A DNA stretch of 64,000 nt from Gellertiella hungarica (GTDB lineage: Bacteria > Pseudomonadota > Alphaproteobacteria > Rhizobiales > Rhizobiaceae), in the NCBI RefSeq assembly GCF_014197145.1, contig NZ_JACIEZ010000008.1:114770-178769 (forward strand), given 5' to 3'. The position numbers were made by a program, and so were the translations under genes. Below are positions 7,931-17,381 of this stretch, piece by piece; position 1 is the stretch's first letter; every line of letters begins with the position of its first letter. The notes under the pieces are model-generated. The model had not been told where the DNA came from. It ran no database searches and worked only from the letters and a program-made list of their open reading frames with translations.

Positions 7931-9499
7931 TCAGGACGCGCCGCGCCCCTGTTCCGCAGCCAGCGCATCCCAAATGGAAGGCAAGCTTTGCCGCGTGTTG
8001 ACGTAAGAGGGATAGAGCCGGTCATACCGGTCAGCGAGTTCACCGGAGGGTGCCTCCGCCTCCCCGAGCAGGGGCGTGACCCAATCCGCGATACAGGCAT
8101 CCATGCCGTCATAGGCGCCGATGGCCACGGCCGCCATCATGGCCGCACCCGCAGCGCCCGCCTCTTCCCGCGCGGAGATCCGCACCGGTGCCCGCACGGC
8201 AGCGGACAACTGGGAGCGCAGTGCCCGGGACCGGGCAGCACCGCCCGTCAGCCGCAGCTCCGACGGCATTTCACCCATGGCCGAGTAGCAATCGCGCGTG
8301 GCCATGCCGAGCCCCTCGATCACCGCCCGCAGAAGATCGGGAAAGCGATGGCGCATGGACAGGCCGACAAATCCGGCGCGGGCATCCGCATTCACGAAGG
8401 GTCCGCGCTCTCCTGCCTCGGAAATATATGGGTGGTAGAGAACGGCGCCCGGCTGCGCGGCTGCCATCCAGCCATCGATCCTGGCAACGAGGTCCGCATG
8501 GGATGCCGCCGCGCCGAACTCGGTCAGCAGTTCCCCGGCAAGGCCCAGCACCCAGTCGATGTTGAGCGTTGCGCTCATATTGGTCTGGACCTGCGTGACG
8601 ATACCAGGGATCGGCAGACAGATCACGTATCCCGTTCCCTCCGCATTGAGGGCAACCGCGTCCACAGGCTTTGCCTGCGTATGCACACCCGTCGAGCCGA
8701 TGGTCGAACAGGCCGCATTGAGGCCGCCGGTACGGACGCCGGCACCGAGAGCCGTCATCACCATGTCCACATAGCCGAGCGATACGGGGGTCCCTTCGAG
8801 CAGGCCCGTTGCCGAAGCAGCAGCTGCCGTCAACCCGTGGGTAATCTGCGTTCCATCGATGATTTCCGGCAGAAGATGGCGCCGATGCTCGAGCCCGAGC
8901 GAAGCGATCACGGTGTCGTCGTACCGGCGATTGCGAAAATTGCCGAAGGTAAAGCTGGCCTCGGAGGGGTCCGTTGCACGGATGCCGGTCAGGTTGAGAT
9001 AGAGCCAGTCCTTGCAGTGCAGGGCTACTTCCGTCCGGTCGAGCAGGTCCGCCGCATGCCTGTCCATGTGGGCCATCTGACTGCCCTGCTGGCACGTATT
9101 CAGGCCCGTTCCGGTCGCTTCGAAGCGGGCACGATCGGCAGCACCGGCCGAAAGCCGGCGTACGGTCGGTGCGGCGCGCGCATCGAGCCAGAGCCACGCA
9201 TTCGCCACGGGCCTGTTGCCGCTGCCCACCAGCCATGTTCCATCGCCCTGGGCAGTCACGGAGATCGCGGCAGTGCGCCGCGCAAGCCCCTCCACCTTCA
9301 GCGCCAGACCCTTGAGGGCGGCAACGCAATCTGCCCAGGTCTGCTCAAGCGACTGGGTTGCCGAGCCATCGGCCCCCATCGCATAGCGATTGCGCACGGA
9401 CGACGTCTCGAGCTGTTCACCGCGAAGGCCGAAGGCGACAGCCTTGATCACGGACGTTCCGGCATCGATGCCGATGATCAGATCACGCATGTCAACCAT
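7931..9499 (-). CDS. eryA: Erythritol kinase (EryA, FGGY family)
   Basis: 522 residues. It begins with the sugar-kinase phosphate-1 motif GIDAGTSVIKAVAFG and has the FGGY C-terminal block with LRLTGGAARSRALRSQLSAA. GGGAG lies 7 bases before the ATG at 9499. Brucella EryA phosphorylates erythritol with ATP as the first cytosolic step. It is the first gene of eryA-eryB-eryC-ADH-eryD, with 72 bases to eryB. The second FGGY kinase in this window (15,855-17,381) is a different branch by motif, so the two need not share a substrate. Confidence 0.88.
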   Translation of the reverse strand: MVDMRDLIIGIDAGTSVIKAVAFGLRGEQLETSSVRNRYAMGADGSATQSLEQTWADCVAALKGLALKVEGLARRTAAISVTAQGDGTWLVGSGNRPVANAWLWLDARAAPTVRRLSAGAADRARFEATGTGLNTCQQGSQMAHMDRHAADLLDRTEVALHCKDWLYLNLTGIRATDPSEASFTFGNFRNRRYDDTVIASLGLEHRRHLLPEIIDGTQITHGLTAAAASATGLLEGTPVSLGYVDMVMTALGAGVRTGGLNAACSTIGSTGVHTQAKPVDAVALNAEGTGYVICLPIPGIVTQVQTNMSATLNIDWVLGLAGELLTEFGAAASHADLVARIDGWMAAAQPGAVLYHPYISEAGERGPFVNADARAGFVGLSMRHRFPDLLRAVIEGLGMATRDCYSAMGEMPSELRLTGGAARSRALRSQLSAAVRAPVRISAREEAGAAGAAMMAAVAIGAYDGMDACIADWVTPLLGEAEAPSGELADRYDRLYPSYVNTRQSLPSIWDALAAEQGRGAS

Positions 9500-10219
9500 G
9501 GCGCTCTCCCTGCAGCGGCGCCCATAGCCTTTGATACCGAATGCCGATCATCCCTTGCATCCTCCTCCCGCGCTCCTCGAACCGGCTCCCGAAGGACGCC
9601 AGGTCCGCATACTGGGCAGTTCCCGCACACTCAGCAACGAGCGACACGAGCGCATGGGTCACCCGGAAGCCAAAACCGCCGGAGACATATCCCACAATGA
9701 TAACGCGAGATCCGTAATATTTTTCTGCTTACGAATTTTTTTTCATACTCGTCCCGTCCTGTCAACAGCCTCCCGGAAGGAAAACACCACTCCAGCGCCT
9801 GAGGGTCGCGAGACGTCCGCAAGAGCACTGACACCTGTCCGTCAGCATCGCCACGCGAACTTCGACACAAGCCTTGCCTTCGACGGGAATATCTGGATAA
9901 TTTACTGACAATATTGACTATTTCTCAGTTCTCCTTCTGCCGGACACGCACCTCGCAGGTCCTGCACTGTCCCCCGGACATATTTTGCGCCGCACCCATA
10001 ACCCGACCTAGACGAGTGCATCGCAGCACATTTTTTGCGCAGATTTTGCCCGCTCAACCAGCAGAGAGGTGCCGAAAGCGGCATTGACAGGCCCCTCCTT
10101 TTATACCATCCTTTGTTATGTTGATAACACAGATCTATCACATCATGAGATTTCAAGGATGGGCGAGCGGGGCGCGGGAGGAACGTGCGGCTGGCGCCCG
10201 AGCAGGTGGAGGAGATTCC
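9500..10219. promoter_or_regulatory. Divergent control region between eryA and the ABC importer operon
   Basis: About 720 bases without a supported gene. An AT-rich block at 9,700-9,760 includes the dyad CGTAA (9713-9717) - 11 bases - TTACG (9729-9733), close to eryA. On the importer side, TGTTAT at 10114-10119 and ATAACA at 10124-10129 form a perfect 6-base dyad with a 4-base gap. These are candidate operators for EryD or DeoR-family proteins. Overlapping reading frames here lack ribosome binding sites and family motifs. Confidence 0.45.
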
Positions 10220-10306
10220 ATGAAGGATTTGGTCGCCATGATCATCCCTCAGCTTCGCGGAGCCATCGGTGGCTCTCGCCTGTTCTCGAGCGTTTTTCAC
10301 AGCTGA
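10220..10306 (+). CDS. Candidate 28-residue leader peptide upstream of the importer operon
   Basis: ATG at 10220 is preceded by GGTGGAGGAG, the strongest Shine-Dalgarno match in this intergenic region, at good spacing. The frame encodes a short peptide beginning MKDLVAMIIPQLRG and ends with TGA 65 bases before the DUF2291 gene. No family is recognised. It may be a translated leader or chance. The strong ribosome binding site is the main support. Confidence 0.35.
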   Translation: MKDLVAMIIPQLRGAIGGSRLFSSVFHS

Positions 10307-10371
10307 CGACTGCACACCCGCCAGACCGACTGGCCCGAACGGACCGTAACGAACTGCAAGGTTGAACCCCC

Positions 10372-11028
10372 ATGAGCTCCCAGGCTGAAGCCACCTCGTC
10401 GAAAGCGCCTCTAGCTTCAAGGCGTGTGCTGCTGAGCATCGCCGCCGGCCTGGTGGTGATTGCGGCGATCGCACTGGATACGACGGTCGTGAAGATCGGC
10501 TCCGAGCACGACGTCCAGGTGAAGAGCTTCTCGGCACCCGCATTCGGTGCGGAACAGTTTCCGAAGACTCAGGCCGACATCCTGAAGCGTGCCGCTCCCG
10601 CCGCCGAACTCCTCGCCGCCATCACCGCCGACAAGGCTGCCGCAAGCAAGAAGTATGGTGTTGCGACCAGCGTGGGTCCCGTCATTCCCGTGAGCTTCAA
10701 GGGCGTCGTGGGAGAGCGCAAGGGCAACATGCATGTCGTGAAGGTCGAGGGCCTGCCGGAGGATATCGTCGTTCGCGTGCAGACTGGCCCGGCCATCAAC
10801 GGCACGGACCTGCGCGACGCCACCGGCACGATCGAATTCGGGCAGTTCAAGAACCAGATCGAGTACCAGGACGCCGGCTCCGCCATCAACAACGAGATGA
10901 AGAAGCAGGTTCTCTCCGCCTTCGATCCGGCGACCCTTACGGGAAAGACCGTCGAGATCACGGGGGTCTTCAAGCTGATAAACCCGAAGGGCTGGATGGT
11001 GACGCCGGTGAAGGTGAACGTGCAATGA
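10372..11028 (+). CDS. DUF2291-family membrane-anchored protein
   Basis: 218 residues. One hydrophobic segment (VLLSIAAGLVVIAAIAL, about residues 19-35) is followed by a periplasmic domain with the pattern of DUF2291 proteins, found next to ribose-type ABC importers. No lipobox cysteine is visible, so it is probably anchored by an uncleaved signal. The stop overlaps the ATPase start by 4 bases (ATGA), so it is the first gene of the importer operon. Molecular function is not established; an accessory role in sugar uptake is inferred. Confidence 0.75.
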   Translation: MSSQAEATSSKAPLASRRVLLSIAAGLVVIAAIALDTTVVKIGSEHDVQVKSFSAPAFGAEQFPKTQADILKRAAPAAELLAAITADKAAASKKYGVATSVGPVIPVSFKGVVGERKGNMHVVKVEGLPEDIVVRVQTGPAINGTDLRDATGTIEFGQFKNQIEYQDAGSAINNEMKKQVLSAFDPATLTGKTVEITGVFKLINPKGWMVTPVKVNVQ

Positions 11029-12554
11029 GCGCAACGGACCAGATCGGCGAAGTGGTTCTGGCGGCGCGCAACATCGCCAAATCCTACGGAAACGTCCACG
11101 CGCTCAAGGGAGTGAACTTCGAGGTTCACCGCGGGCAGGTAACCACCCTTTTCGGAGAGAACGGGGCAGGCAAGTCGACCCTGATGAAGATCCTCTCCGG
11201 CGTCGTCCAGCCCACCTCGGGCGAAATCATCCTCGATGGAAAGCCGGTGGTCTTCTCGTCCTCGTCGCATGCCCGCGACAGCGGCATCTCCATCATTCAC
11301 CAGGAATTGTCGCTCGCACCGAACATGAACGTGCGGGACAACATCTTCATGGGCCGGGAGATCATGACGTCGACCGGCGTAGACTTCGCCGAGGAAGAGC
11401 GGCAGACGCGCGCCCTCATGGCCGAACTCGAAGAGGACATCGATCCGCTCACGCTGGTCGAAGACCTGCGCCTCGGACAGCAGCAGATCGTGGAAATTGC
11501 CCGGGCCCTTTCGGTCAATTCCCGGATCCTGATCATGGATGAGCCCACCTCGGCCCTGAGCGCGACCGAGGTCGAAGTGCTCTTCAAGGTCATCCGCGAC
11601 CTGAAGAGCAAGGGCGTCTCGATCGTCTACATCTCGCACCACCTGGAGGAGGCCCTTCAGATCACCAACCACGCCGTCGTCCTGCGCGACGGAAACATGA
11701 CCGCCTATGCGGAGCGCAAGGACATCGATCTGGAGTGGATCGTCCGCAACATGGTGGGCGAAAACTTCGATCTCGGCACGCCCCCCACGGGTCACGCCAT
11801 CGGTGACGTGGCCCTTTCCGTCGAAAATCTCTGCGTTCCCGATGCCGCCGGTGCCGGTTACAACGTGGTGGACAACATGTCGCTCAGCGTTCGCGCCGGC
11901 GAGGTCGTCTGCATTTACGGCCTGATGGGTGCGGGACGCACGGAGCTCCTCGAATGCGTTGCCGGCCGGCTCCCGGCATCGTCAGGACGGGTGCGGCTCA
12001 AGGGACAGGAAGTATCGGGTCTTTCCATCGCAGAGCGAATAGACCGCGGCCTTGTCCTCGTGCCGGAGGACCGCCAGCGCGACGGACTCGTCCAGACCAT
12101 GTCCGTCGGACAGAATCTTTCGCTCGCCAGCATCGGCAATTTCGTCCGCGGCCTTTTCACCTCGCGGAGCGCCGAACAGGCGATCGTCGACGAGGCGATC
12201 CGCAAAGTTCATATCAAGACCGATGGGGGCGCGGCAGCCATCGGCTCGCTGTCCGGCGGAAACCAGCAGAAGGTGGTGATCGGCAAGATGCTGGCCACCA
12301 ACCCGGAGGTCATCCTTCTGGACGAACCCAGCCGCGGGATCGACATCGGCGCGAAATCGGAAGTCTTCAAGCTTCTGGCGGAACGCGCCAGGAGCGGGCT
12401 TGCCGTCATCTACTCCACCTCGGAAGTGGGCGAGTGCCTCTCCATCGCCCATCGCATCATCGTCATGCGCCGCGGGCGCATCTCGGCGGAATTCACGTCG
12501 GACGTCACCAAAGAAAAGATCATGGCCGCCTCGGGCGAGTCCGTGGCCCACTAG
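11025..12554 (+). CDS. Ribose/erythritol-type ABC importer, duplicated ATPase subunit (EryE-like)
   Basis: 509 residues with two ABC domains. The N-terminal half has Walker A GENGAGKST (about residue 48), signature RLGQQQIVEIARAL and Walker B ILIMDEPTSAL. The C-terminal half has a degenerate P-loop GLMGAGRTELLEC and signature SGGNQQKVVIGKML, typical of RbsA/MglA-like subunits. It powers uptake of a monosaccharide or polyol. The genes around it are erythritol and tetrose genes, so an erythritol-class polyol is the best guess. Apiose is an alternative, because the apiose cluster has no importer of its own in this window. Confidence 0.9.
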   Translation: MSATDQIGEVVLAARNIAKSYGNVHALKGVNFEVHRGQVTTLFGENGAGKSTLMKILSGVVQPTSGEIILDGKPVVFSSSSHARDSGISIIHQELSLAPNMNVRDNIFMGREIMTSTGVDFAEEERQTRALMAELEEDIDPLTLVEDLRLGQQQIVEIARALSVNSRILIMDEPTSALSATEVEVLFKVIRDLKSKGVSIVYISHHLEEALQITNHAVVLRDGNMTAYAERKDIDLEWIVRNMVGENFDLGTPPTGHAIGDVALSVENLCVPDAAGAGYNVVDNMSLSVRAGEVVCIYGLMGAGRTELLECVAGRLPASSGRVRLKGQEVSGLSIAERIDRGLVLVPEDRQRDGLVQTMSVGQNLSLASIGNFVRGLFTSRSAEQAIVDEAIRKVHIKTDGGAAAIGSLSGGNQQKVVIGKMLATNPEVILLDEPSRGIDIGAKSEVFKLLAERARSGLAVIYSTSEVGECLSIAHRIIVMRRGRISAEFTSDVTKEKIMAASGESVAH

Positions 12555-12577
12555 CCTGAATACATGGAGCGCTGATC

Positions 12578-13627
12578 ATGTCAGTCACCAACGCAAAAAC
12601 CTCTCAGGCGGCACCGGCCAAAAGGTCTTTCGATCTCGGCCATCTGCTGCTGGAAGGCCGCGCCTTCTTCGCGCTCATCGTCATCATCGCGGTGTTCTCC
12701 TTCCTGTCGCCCTACTACTTCACGCTCAACAATTTCCTGATCATGGCGTCGCATGTGGCCATCTTCGGCCTTCTCGCCATCGGGATGCTGCTCGTGATCC
12801 TGAACGGGGGCATCGACCTGTCGGTTGGCTCGACACTGGGGCTTTGCGGCGTGGTCGCGGGATACCTGATGAAGGGCGTCACCCTGAACTATTTCGGCGT
12901 CATTCTCTACCCGCCGGTCTGGGCGGTGGTCGTTCTGACCTGTGCGCTGGGCGCCCTGATCGGAGCAGTGAACGGCGTTCTTATCGCCTATCTGCGCGTC
13001 CCGGCTTTCGTGGCAACGCTGGGCGTACTGTACTGCGCCCGGGGTTTTGCACTGCTGATGACCAACGGGCTGACCTTCAACAATCTTTCGGGTCGCCCCG
13101 AGCTCGGCAATACCGGTTTCGACTGGCTTGGTTTCAACCGTCTGTTCGGCGTGCCGATCGGCGTGCTGGTGCTGGCGACGCTCGCGATCCTCTGCGGGAT
13201 CATGCTGTCGAAATCGGCCTTCGGGCGATGGCTCTACGCATCGGGCGGCAACGAACGCGCCGCCGATCTCTCGGGCGTACCGGTGAAGCGCGTCAAGATC
13301 ACCGTCTATGTGCTCTCGGGCATCTGTGCGGCCATTGCAGGCCTGGTCCTCTCGTCGCAGCTCACCTCGGCAGGACCGACCGCCGGCACCACCTACGAGC
13401 TGACCGCAATTGCAGCCGTCGTGATCGGAGGCGCTGCCCTCACCGGCGGGCGCGGGACGATCCGTGGCACCATGCTTGGCGCCTTCGTGATCGGCTTCCT
13501 CTCGGACGGCCTCGTGATCATCGGCGTCTCGTCCTACTGGCAGACGGTGTTTACCGGCGCGGTCATCGTTCTCGCCGTTCTGCTCAACAGCATCCAATAC
13601 GGTGGCCGTCGGGCAAAATCCGCCTGA
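12578..13627 (+). CDS. Ribose/erythritol-type ABC importer permease (EryF-like)
   Basis: 349 residues, mostly hydrophobic, with about 8-10 membrane segments. It has the BPD_transp_2 blocks GIDLSVGSTLGLCG and LTGGRGTIRGTMLGAF that contact the ATPase. The ATG at 12578 is 24 bases after the ATPase stop. It forms the membrane channel of the importer encoded on both sides. Confidence 0.9.
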   Translation: MSVTNAKTSQAAPAKRSFDLGHLLLEGRAFFALIVIIAVFSFLSPYYFTLNNFLIMASHVAIFGLLAIGMLLVILNGGIDLSVGSTLGLCGVVAGYLMKGVTLNYFGVILYPPVWAVVVLTCALGALIGAVNGVLIAYLRVPAFVATLGVLYCARGFALLMTNGLTFNNLSGRPELGNTGFDWLGFNRLFGVPIGVLVLATLAILCGIMLSKSAFGRWLYASGGNERAADLSGVPVKRVKITVYVLSGICAAIAGLVLSSQLTSAGPTAGTTYELTAIAAVVIGGAALTGGRGTIRGTMLGAFVIGFLSDGLVIIGVSSYWQTVFTGAVIVLAVLLNSIQYGGRRAKSA

Positions 13628-13744
13628 CGTCCATTTTCCGACCTTCTCCGCCACGGCCGAACGAAAAATCGAAGGCGCGCCAGCTGCGGGAAAGCACCGC
13701 CGGGTGACCGGCAAACGACCAAGCTCATCAAATGGGAGAGAGAC

Positions 13745-14692
13745 ATGTTCAAGAAAACCAAGAGCGTCCTGCTGGCCGCAGCCGCTGCAGCAACCATGTT
13801 CGCCAGCTCGGCCTGGGCCGACGGCCTGATGACCATCATCGTCAACGACCCGGCCAACCCCTACTGGCTGACCGAAGGCAACGTGGCCAAGGAAACCGCC
13901 GAAAAGCTCGGCTACACGGCTTCCGTCAGCGCTCACAAGGGTGACACCAACACCGAAAGCACGCTGATCGACACCGCCATCACCAACAAGTCGGTCGCCA
14001 TCATCCTCGACCCGGCCAATGCCGACGGTTCGGTTGGCGCCGTGAAGAAGGCCGTGGATGCCGGCATCCCCGTCTTCCTCGTAAACGCCGAGATCAACCA
14101 GGAAGGCCTGGCGAAGGCTCAGCTGGTTTCGAACAATGCACAGGGCGCTGCCCTCGGCGCTACCCAGTGGGTCGAAAGCGTCGGCCAGTCCGGCAAGTAT
14201 GCCGAACTCTTCGGCAACCCGGCGGACAACAACGCCGCAACCCGTTCGAACGGCTATGAAACCGTGCTGACCCAGTATCCGGATCTCGTGAAGGCTGCCA
14301 AGGAAGTGGCCGACTGGGACCGCACCAAGGGCCACGACAAGATGCAGTCCATGCTGCAGGCAAACCCGGACATTATCGGCGTGATCTCCGGTAACGACGA
14401 AATGGCCCTCGGCGCCATCGCGGCACTCAAGGAAGCCGGCAAGCTCGCACAGGTCAAGGTGGGCGGCTTCGACGGTTCGCCGGACGCTGTTGCAGCCATC
14501 AAGGCTGGCGAAATGCAGTACACCGTCCTGCAGCCGGTTGCTGTCTTCTCCGCCGAAGCGGTGAAGCAGGCCGACAGCTTCATCAAGACCGGCAAGACCG
14601 GTGCTGCGACCGAAAAGCAGCTGTTCGACTGCCTCCTGATCACCAAGGATAACGTCGACAAGTATACCGGCCCGTTCACCCTGAGCCAGTAA
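13745..14692 (+). CDS. Periplasmic sugar-binding protein of the ABC importer (EryG-like)
   Basis: 315 residues. A signal peptide of about 25 residues (basic start, hydrophobic core, cleavage near SSAWA) is followed by a Peripla_BP_4 fold: MTIIVNDPANPYW, AIILDPANADGSVGAV, GVISGNDEMALGAIAAL and VKVGGFDGSPDAV. GGGAGAG lies just upstream of the ATG. It delivers the substrate to the permease. A strong hairpin follows the stop codon, so it ends the importer operon. Ligand not determined. Confidence 0.9.
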   Translation: MFKKTKSVLLAAAAAATMFASSAWADGLMTIIVNDPANPYWLTEGNVAKETAEKLGYTASVSAHKGDTNTESTLIDTAITNKSVAIILDPANADGSVGAVKKAVDAGIPVFLVNAEINQEGLAKAQLVSNNAQGAALGATQWVESVGQSGKYAELFGNPADNNAATRSNGYETVLTQYPDLVKAAKEVADWDRTKGHDKMQSMLQANPDIIGVISGNDEMALGAIAALKEAGKLAQVKVGGFDGSPDAVAAIKAGEMQYTVLQPVAVFSAEAVKQADSFIKTGKTGAATEKQLFDCLLITKDNVDKYTGPFTLSQ

Positions 14693-14702
14693 CCGATATC
14701 CC

Positions 14703-14730
14703 GGGAGGGCGCTTCCGGCGCCCTCCCTTT
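14703..14730 (+). terminator. Rho-independent-type terminator of the importer operon
   Basis: GGGAGGGCGC (14703-14712) and GCGCCCTCCC (14718-14727) form a perfect 10-base stem with a 5-base loop, followed by TTT. It starts 11 bases after the binding-protein stop codon. The T-run is short. Confidence 0.75.
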
Positions 14731-14911
14731 CCCCGGCTCGACCCGCCGGGACCAGACATGGCGCTGCAGCAAGGGTTGCGCGTCCGAAAACCGCAGAGAG
14801 GCTCGAGAACCGATCGCGCGCTGCTTCGTCGGCGCAGCGGCTCGCTTTTGCCTTTTGCCCGGATTTCGATGTAGGAGACTTCACCAATCAAGCGGGATTG
14901 CGGGGGGAGCC

Positions 14912-15751
14912 GTGACACAGAAAGCCAGAGTCGGGCAATTGATGGCGGACCAGGTGCCCAGCGACAGCCGGCACGCGCGCCAGATCGCCAGACGGCAATT
15001 GATCGCGGAAGCTGTTCTTGCTGAGGGCTCGATGCGCATCGAGGACCTCATGGAGCGGTTCGGCATTTCGCTGATGACCGCGCACCGCGATGTCGACGAA
15101 CTCGTCAGCCGGGGCCTTTTCCGAAAAACCCGAGGCGTTGTCTCCGCCGCCCCGACAAGCCTGATCGAATCGAGCGATCTCTATCGTGCAACTCGGCAGG
15201 CTGCTGAAAAGAAGGCCATTGCCGAAGCCGCCCTGCAATTCATCGAGCCCGGACAGGCGGTCTTTTTCGATGATTCCACCACCGTCCTTCAAATGGCGAC
15301 AGGGCTGCCGGCAAAGGTTCCGCTCACCGCGATCACCAACTCGCTGACCCTGATGAACGAGCTCAAGGATATCCGGGATGTAACCCTTCTCGGGCTCGGC
15401 GGGCAGTTTTACAACTGGTGCAACGCGTTCATGGGCCGGATGACCACCAACGAGATCCGCAGGCTACGGGCGGATACCGTGTTCATGTCGATGTCGGCGA
15501 TCATGGACGACATCGTGTTCCACCAGTCACCGGAAATGGTGGAAACGAAACGTGCCATGTTCGATTGCGCGGCGCGGCGCATACTGCTTGCAGACCACAC
15601 CAAGTTCGAACGACGCGCACTCCACAGCTTTGCGGCCCTCTCCGAGTTCGACATGGTGATCGTCGACGAGAACATCTCGCGCGAGCACCTGGAACGGATG
15701 AAGGCCAAGCGGATCAACGTGATCATTGCCCCGCTCTCCCGAACTGACTGA
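14912..15751 (+). CDS. DeoR-family transcriptional regulator
   Basis: 279 residues from a GTG start chosen because GGGGGAG lies just upstream; an ATG at 14942 would remove 10 residues. The N-terminal helix-turn-helix has LMERFGISLMTAHRDVDEL and the C-terminal sugar-phosphate domain has DDSTTVLQMATGLP and AITNSLTLMNEL. It lies between the importer operon and the second kinase operon. It probably controls one or both, through the TAAC/GTTA-rich region just downstream. Confidence 0.85.
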   Translation: MTQKARVGQLMADQVPSDSRHARQIARRQLIAEAVLAEGSMRIEDLMERFGISLMTAHRDVDELVSRGLFRKTRGVVSAAPTSLIESSDLYRATRQAAEKKAIAEAALQFIEPGQAVFFDDSTTVLQMATGLPAKVPLTAITNSLTLMNELKDIRDVTLLGLGGQFYNWCNAFMGRMTTNEIRRLRADTVFMSMSAIMDDIVFHQSPEMVETKRAMFDCAARRILLADHTKFERRALHSFAALSEFDMVIVDENISREHLERMKAKRINVIIAPLSRTD

Positions 15752-15754
15752 GAT

Positions 15755-15799
15755 TATAACGTTAGATATCACAATACGTAACAAGAAATTGCGTTACGT
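15755..15799. promoter_or_regulatory. Operator-like dyads upstream of the second kinase operon
   Basis: ACGTAAC (15776-15782) and GTTACGT (15793-15799) are perfect inverted arms with a 10-base gap. A second palindrome, TAACGTTA, is about 15 bases upstream. The region is AT-rich and lies 56-100 bases before the kinase start. The half site CGTAA also forms a dyad upstream of eryA. A DeoR-family protein is the likely binder. Confidence 0.55.
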
Positions 15800-15854
15800 T
15801 CTTCTCTGACTTGTGGTAACCCGGTGACGGAAACACGCATGGTGGAGAGTGCAA

Positions 15855-17381
15855 ATGGCATTGCTTCTGGGCATCGATAACGGCCTTACGGTCACGAAGG
15901 CGGTAATCTTCGATGAAAGCGGCAGGGCGATAGCGGTTGCCAGACGGCGGGTTCCACAGGACATGCCTCAGCCGCGCTTTGTGGAACGGGACATGACCGG
16001 GCTCTGGCGGGCCACGGCCGAGGCAATCGCTGAGGCGATTGCCTTTTCCGCGCGTGCCGCATCCGAGATTGCAGGTGTGGCGGCCACCGCGCATGGGGAT
16101 GGCGTCTATCTGCTCGACCGCGACCGCAATCCTCTCGGACCCGGGATCCTCTCCCTCGACAGCAGGGCAGGTGCCATTGCGGACCAATGGAATGCAGGCA
16201 CAGTGGCGCGTGACGCGCTGAAGGTCACCGGTCAGCAACCGCATGCCTCTGCGCCCTCCGCCATTCTTGGCTGGATAAGGGAACACCAGCCGGAGCGCTT
16301 CTCGCGCATCGCCTATATCCTCGCCTGCAAGGATTGGCTGCGTTTCTGCCTGACCGGAACGATCGGAACGGACAGGACCGAAGCGAGCACCTCCTTCACC
16401 GACGTCCGGGGGCAGGATTATTCGCTTCAGGCGCTCCGGATCTTCGGTCTCGAGGCTCTGTTCGGTGCACTGCCGCCGGTGTCAGGGCCCGCCGACATCG
16501 TCGGTTATGTCAGCCGGGAAGCTGCCGCTGTCACCGGCCTTTGCGAGGGTACCCCGGTGGTCGCGGGCCTGCACGACGTCACGGCATCCGCGCTGGGCAT
16601 CGGTGGTCATCGCGAGGGAACGGTCGCCATCGTGGCAGGCACCTACTCGATCAACGAGGTTCTGTCACGCGTGCCCAAGGTCGATCCCCGGTGGTTCTGC
16701 CGCAACGGCATCGACGCAGGCACCTGGAACAACATGTCGATCTCGCCGGCCTCGGCTGCCAATTACGACTGGTTCCTCGATACGCTCTGCCAGGACGCCC
16801 ATCAGGAGGCGGCGCGCAGCGGAATGTCGGTGCATGATCTGCTCCGCGCCGAGATCGATCATGCCCGTCAGCGGCCGTCAGGCGTGCTTTTCCATCCCTT
16901 CCTCTTCGGATCCCCCTATGGCGCCCAGGCGAGCGCAGCATTTGCCGGCCTGCACGGATGGCATGGGCGGGGAGACATGCTGCGCGCCGTTCTTGAAGGC
17001 ATTGCCTTCAATCACCGCATTCATGTCGAATCCCTGAGAGAGGGATTCGATGTCGAGGTGGCGCGATTGACCGGCGGGATATCGCGCAACCCTGCCTTCG
17101 CACAGCTTTTTGCCGATATCCTCGACATGCCTGTCACGGTTACCGAGACCGAGGAGGCCGCGGCCTGGGGTGCGACCCTCTGTGCAGGTGCCGGCGCGGG
17201 GCTTTTTTCCTCGCCCTTCGATGATCCCCGCGATCTCCAAGCCCTGTCTCGCGTCTATAAACCCGATGCGGCCCGGGCAGGTGACATGAATGAGCGATAC
17301 GCGCTTTTCCTGGACATGGCGGCCGCCATGAAGCCGCTCTGGCCACGCATCGAGACCCTGGCCGAGAGGGGGCAGGCATGA
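15855..17381 (+). CDS. FGGY-family carbohydrate/polyol kinase, substrate unknown
   Basis: 508 residues. The N-terminal motif is LLGIDNGLTVTKAVIFDE, with LDSRAG, ACKDWLRFCLTGTIGTD, GLHDVTASALGIG and the C-terminal block LTGGISRNPAFAQLFADI. The pattern resembles L-xylulose or tetritol kinases and not glycerol kinase. GGTGGAGAG lies 6 bases before the ATG; a GTG at 15849 is also in frame. It overlaps the next DeoR gene by 4 bases and is in one operon with a GlpD-like dehydrogenase. This suggests a polyol that is phosphorylated and then oxidised, such as another tetritol. Specific substrate not determinable. Confidence 0.82.
   Translation: MALLLGIDNGLTVTKAVIFDESGRAIAVARRRVPQDMPQPRFVERDMTGLWRATAEAIAEAIAFSARAASEIAGVAATAHGDGVYLLDRDRNPLGPGILSLDSRAGAIADQWNAGTVARDALKVTGQQPHASAPSAILGWIREHQPERFSRIAYILACKDWLRFCLTGTIGTDRTEASTSFTDVRGQDYSLQALRIFGLEALFGALPPVSGPADIVGYVSREAAAVTGLCEGTPVVAGLHDVTASALGIGGHREGTVAIVAGTYSINEVLSRVPKVDPRWFCRNGIDAGTWNNMSISPASAANYDWFLDTLCQDAHQEAARSGMSVHDLLRAEIDHARQRPSGVLFHPFLFGSPYGAQASAAFAGLHGWHGRGDMLRAVLEGIAFNHRIHVESLREGFDVEVARLTGGISRNPAFAQLFADILDMPVTVTETEEAAAWGATLCAGAGAGLFSSPFDDPRDLQALSRVYKPDAARAGDMNERYALFLDMAAAMKPLWPRIETLAERGQA

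Noticed and set aside
6086..9700. A 1,204-codon plus-strand frame
   Set aside because: It is antisense to eryC, eryB and eryA, which have clear motifs, and shows only the composition of a high-GC shadow frame.
9902..10543. A 213-codon minus-strand frame in the eryA-importer gap
   Set aside because: It runs into the DUF2291 gene, is low-complexity Arg/Ser/Pro-rich and lacks a start context.
12581..14887. A 768-codon minus-strand frame
   Set aside because: It lies antisense to the importer permease and binding protein and has no recognisable domain or ribosome binding site.
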